NCBI GenBank assembly: GCA_004366195.1
Contig: SIRV01000230.1
Location: 1 to 7,774 of the forward strand
From: Actinomycetota bacterium
GTDB taxonomy: Bacteria > Actinomycetota > UBA4738 > HRBIN12
DNA: 7,774 nt
Direction of reading: 5' to 3'
Shown here: one piece after another, positions 5,974 through 7,774 of the stretch
Layout: every line of letters begins with the position of its first letter
How positions within the stretch are numbered: position 1 is the first letter of the stretch
The notes under the pieces: generated by a model
What the model was told of the DNA's origin: nothing
What the model saw: only the letters and a program-made list of their open reading frames with translations
Database searches by the model: none
Program-made: the position numbers and the translations under genes

Positions 5974-6545
5974 GCGGGTACGTGCCGCGACTGAAGGTCT
6001 GGTACCGGACGGAGGTGGTTCCCCGCCTCCAGCGGGAGCTCGGCCTGCGCAACCCGATGCAGGTGCCGCGGGTGGAGAAGGTCGTCATCAACATGGGCGT
6101 CGGCGACGCTCTGAAGGACGGCCGGCTCCTCGAGGCCGCGGTCGAGGACCTGGCGACCATCACCGGCCAGAAGCCGGTGATCACCAAGGCGCGTCGCTCG
6201 ATCGCCGGCTTCAAGATCCGGCAGGGCATGCCGATCGGCGTGAAGGTCACGCTCCGCGGCGACCGGATGTGGGAGTTCCTCGACCGGCTGATCACGATCG
6301 CGATCCCCAGGATCCGCGACTTCCGGGGCCTGGATCCGGACGCCTTCGACGGGCACGGCAACTACACGCTCGGCATCACCGAGCAGCTGATCTTCCCGGA
6401 GATCGACTACGACAAGGTGGCGAAGGTCCGGGGCATGGACGTGACGATCGTGACGACGGCGAGGACCGACGAGGAAGGCAGGGCGCTGCTCGCGGCGCTG
6501 GGGTTCCCCTTCCGGGGGATGCCCGTCGTGGCGGTGGCCTCCTGA
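5970..6545 (+). CDS. rplE: 50S ribosomal protein L5
   Basis: L5 binds 5S rRNA with L18 in the central protuberance and contacts the P-site tRNA. Starting at GTG 5970, which overlaps the L24 stop as GTGA, the product has 191 residues, slightly longer than the 179 of E. coli and as expected for actinobacteria. It begins MSGYVPRLKVWYR and contains GLRNPMQVPRVEKVVINMG (25-43), ITGQKPVITKARRSIAGFK (64-82), the RDFRGLDPDAFDGHGNY block and a LLAALGFPF end. The frame remains open upstream into rplX, but that segment is L24 read out of frame. The short C-terminal extension RGMPVVAVAS is unremarkable. Confidence 0.97.
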   Translation: MSGYVPRLKVWYRTEVVPRLQRELGLRNPMQVPRVEKVVINMGVGDALKDGRLLEAAVEDLATITGQKPVITKARRSIAGFKIRQGMPIGVKVTLRGDRMWEFLDRLITIAIPRIRDFRGLDPDAFDGHGNYTLGITEQLIFPEIDYDKVAKVRGMDVTIVTTARTDEEGRALLAALGFPFRGMPVVAVAS

Positions 6546-6556
6546 GGGATAGGGAT

Positions 6557-6742
6557 ATGGCGAAGAAGGCGCTCATCGAGAAGCAGCGGCGGGGGAGCAA
6601 GTTCAAGGTCCGCGAGTACACGCGGTGCCGCCGGTGCGGCCGTCCGCGGGCGGTGTACCGGAAGTTCCTGCTCTGCCGGATCTGCTTCCGTCAGCTGGCG
6701 CACGCCGGCGAGCTCCCGGGGGTGACGAAGGCATCATGGTGA
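6557..6742 (+). CDS. rpsZ: 30S ribosomal protein S14, short zinc-binding type
   Basis: S14 completes the 30S head together with S3 and S10. The ATG at 6557 gives 61 residues: MAKKALIEKQRRGSKFKVRE, then C24-R-R-C27, C40-R-I-C43 and the end LPGVTKASW. The four cysteines and the short length mark the C+ (type Z) form, distinct from the roughly 100-residue zinc-free form of E. coli. The frame is open upstream within rplE, but the family length and the ribosome binding site GAGGGA at 6544-6549 fix the start. Many actinobacteria also carry a zinc-independent paralogue elsewhere under Zur control; that cannot be seen here. It overlaps the start of S8. Confidence 0.97.
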   Translation: MAKKALIEKQRRGSKFKVREYTRCRRCGRPRAVYRKFLLCRICFRQLAHAGELPGVTKASW

Positions 6743-7149
6743 AGCTCGCGACCCACGTCTCGGATCCGATCGGCGACCTGCTGACGCGGATCCGCAACGC
6801 CAACATGGCGTACAAGGAGGATCTGCTCGTGCCCGCCTCGCGGATGAACGAGGCGATCCTGCGGATCCTCGACGCGGAGGGCTTCATCGCCGGCTTCACC
6901 GCCGAGGGCGAGGGCGTCCGCCGCGCCTTCCGCGTGCGTCTGCGTTACGGGCCGAAGCGCGAGCGGGCGATCACCGGCCTTCGGCGGGTGAGCAAGCCCG
7001 GGCGCCGGATCTACGTGCGGCACGACCGGCTGCCGCGGGTCCTCGGGGGGCTCGGGATCGCCATCGTGTCCACCTCGCAGGGCGTCATGACCGACCGCGA
7101 GGCCGCCCGCCGGGGGATCGGCGGCGAGGTCCTCGCCTACGTGTGGTGA
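6736..7149 (+). CDS. rpsH: 30S ribosomal protein S8
   Basis: S8 binds helix 21 of 16S rRNA and in E. coli represses the spc operon by binding a mimic of that site near the L5 start. The 137 residues show SDPIGDLLTRIRNANMA near the start, FGPKRER-like YGPKRERAITGL, RRVSKPGRRIYV, then LPRVLGGLGIAIVSTSQGVM and the closing GGEVLAYVW (129-137). Start choice is open: ATG 6736 overlaps S14 by seven bases, while GTG 6739 would form the four-base GTGA junction common in this operon and lies seven bases after GAAGG (6727-6731). The difference is one residue. The stop makes a TGATG with a minigene described separately. Confidence 0.96.
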   Translation: MVKLATHVSDPIGDLLTRIRNANMAYKEDLLVPASRMNEAILRILDAEGFIAGFTAEGEGVRRAFRVRLRYGPKRERAITGLRRVSKPGRRIYVRHDRLPRVLGGLGIAIVSTSQGVMTDREAARRGIGGEVLAYVW

Positions 7150-7196
7150 TGGGGATGTCGCGGAGCGAGCGGCCGGACGGGAAGAGACGAGGATGA
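7149..7196 (+). other. Possible 15-codon coupling minigene between S8 and L6
   Basis: An ATG at 7149 overlaps the S8 stop as TGATG and reads 15 codons (MGMSRSERPDGKRRG) to a TGA at 7194-7196, which itself overlaps the L6 ATG at 7193 as ATGA. It is in a different frame from L6. It bridges the only sizeable gap in the window, using the same stop/start geometry as the real gene junctions. This could let ribosomes run from S8 into L6 by reinitiation. The encoded peptide is basic and matches nothing I recognise; it may have no function as a peptide, or the arrangement may be chance in GC-rich DNA. A second in-frame ATG is at 7155. Confidence 0.3.
7181..7192 (+). promoter_or_regulatory. Weak ribosome binding region for L6
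   Basis: The purine-rich stretch GAAGAGACGAGG ends directly before the L6 ATG. It contains only imperfect matches to AGGAGG, and the closest G-rich part is too near the start, so initiation at L6 is likely weak unless helped by ribosomes arriving from upstream. Confidence 0.45.
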
Positions 7197-7741
7197 GCAG
7201 GATCGGCAAGCAGCCCGTGGAGATCCCCGCCGGCGTCGAGGTGACGATCGGCGAGGATGCGACCGTGACCGTGACGGGGCCGCGCGGCACCCTCCGCCGG
7301 CGGCTCCACCCCGACATGCGCATCGTCCGCGAGGACGACCTGATCCGGGTGGAGCGTCCGAGCGACGACGGGTTCCACCGTGGCCTCCACGGGCTCACCC
7401 GCACGCTCATCGCCAACATGGTGGAGGGCGTCACGAAGGGCTACGAGAAGCGCCTGGCCATCGTCGGCGTCGGCTACCGCGCGGCGATGAAGGGCAGGGA
7501 CCTGGAGCTCCAGGTCGGCTACTCGCACCCGGTGGTGGTGAGTCCGCCGGAGGGGATCGAGTTCGAGACGCCGAGCCCCACGCAGATCGTGGTGCGGGGC
7601 AACGATAAGGAGCTCGTGGGCGAGGTGGCGGCCAGGATCCGCAAGATCCGCAAGCCCGAGCCGTACAAGGGCAAGGGCATCCGGTACGAGAACGAGTACG
7701 TGCGGCGCAAGGCCGGCAAGGCCGCGAAGGGTGGTGGATGA
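7193..7741 (+). CDS. rplF: 50S ribosomal protein L6
   Basis: L6 lies near the GTPase-associated centre and the sarcin-ricin loop of the 50S subunit. The 182-residue protein has two repeated L6 domains. It begins MSRIGKQPVEIPAGVEV, contains VTGPRGTLRRRL, the FHRGLHGLTRTLIANMVEGV helix region and GYEKRLAIVGVGYRA, and ends with the hallmark YKGKGIRYENE (158-168) followed by YVRRKAGK. ATG 7193 gives the canonical N-terminus. It is separated from S8 by 43 bases, the longest gap in the window. Its TGA overlaps the next start, so coupling to L18 is likely. Confidence 0.97.
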   Translation: MSRIGKQPVEIPAGVEVTIGEDATVTVTGPRGTLRRRLHPDMRIVREDDLIRVERPSDDGFHRGLHGLTRTLIANMVEGVTKGYEKRLAIVGVGYRAAMKGRDLELQVGYSHPVVVSPPEGIEFETPSPTQIVVRGNDKELVGEVAARIRKIRKPEPYKGKGIRYENEYVRRKAGKAAKGGG

Positions 7742-7774
7742 TGGACGCGAAGACGAAGCGCGAGGCGCGCATCC
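7741..7774 (+). CDS. rplR: 50S ribosomal protein L18, N-terminal start (partial)
   Basis: The last 34 bases start an open frame reading MDAKTKREARI, cut by the window end. The position after L6 is where L18, the 5S rRNA-binding partner of L5, is found in almost all bacteria, and the Lys/Arg-rich opening agrees with L18 N-termini. ATG 7741 overlaps the L6 stop as TGATG; an ATG at 7738 in the same frame would form an ATGA overlap and add one Met. The call rests mainly on gene order, because only 11 residues are visible. Confidence 0.8.
   Translation, partial: MDAKTKREARI

Noticed and set aside
1..7774. Search for mobile elements, CRISPR, tRNA or other RNA genes, and a novel system hidden among the genes
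   Set aside because: Every stretch longer than 43 bases is occupied by a recognised ribosomal gene in conserved order. No direct or inverted repeats, tRNA-like folds or foreign composition were seen by eye.

Overview
The window is an uninterrupted run of translation genes in the classical order tuf(end)-rpsJ-rplC-rplD-rplW-rplB-rpsS-rplV-rpsC-rplP-rpmC-rpsQ-rplN-rplX-rplE-rpsN/Z-rpsH-rplF-rplR(start). It holds the whole S10 operon and the first two thirds of the spc operon, preceded by the last 35 codons of elongation factor Tu. All genes are on the + strand. I see no mobile element, CRISPR array, RNA gene, toxin or defence gene, and no unexplained stretch longer than 43 bases.

The organism is a high-GC bacterium (roughly 70% G+C by eye, with nearly all third codon positions G or C). 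Several proteins read as actinobacterial: L2 begins MGIRKYKPTTPGRRG, L3 carries GACATP and VTVLNLLV blocks, S14 is the short 61-residue zinc type, and S3 has a long acidic C-terminal tail. I would place it in Actinomycetota, possibly a deep or uncultured lineage, but a lineage cannot be fixed from this sequence alone.

Layout: 1-108 tuf end; 109-121 spacer; 122-4993 S10 block (S10, L3, L4, L23, L2, S19, L22, S3, L16, L29) followed by S17; 5267-7774 spc block (L14, L24, L5, S14, S8, L6, start of L18). Genes abut, overlap by 1-7 bases, or are separated by 2-13 bases. The one exception is S8-L6, with 43 bases between them. No promoter, leader or terminator is evident at tuf-rpsJ or at the S17-L14 boundary, so the str, S10 and spc units look like one transcription unit here. 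Eight of 18 starts are GTG, and most junctions have the form TGATG, TAGTG or GTGA, which points to translational coupling of near-equimolar ribosomal subunits.

The products work together as 30S proteins (S10, S19, S3, S17, S14, S8) and 50S proteins (L3, L4, L23, L2, L22, L16, L29, L14, L24, L5, L6, L18). This is an ordinary housekeeping region. The points most worth a second look are a 15-codon minigene that exactly bridges S8 and L6, the Glu/Ala/Pro tail on S3, and the 13-base tuf-rpsJ junction that leaves no room for an S10 leader.
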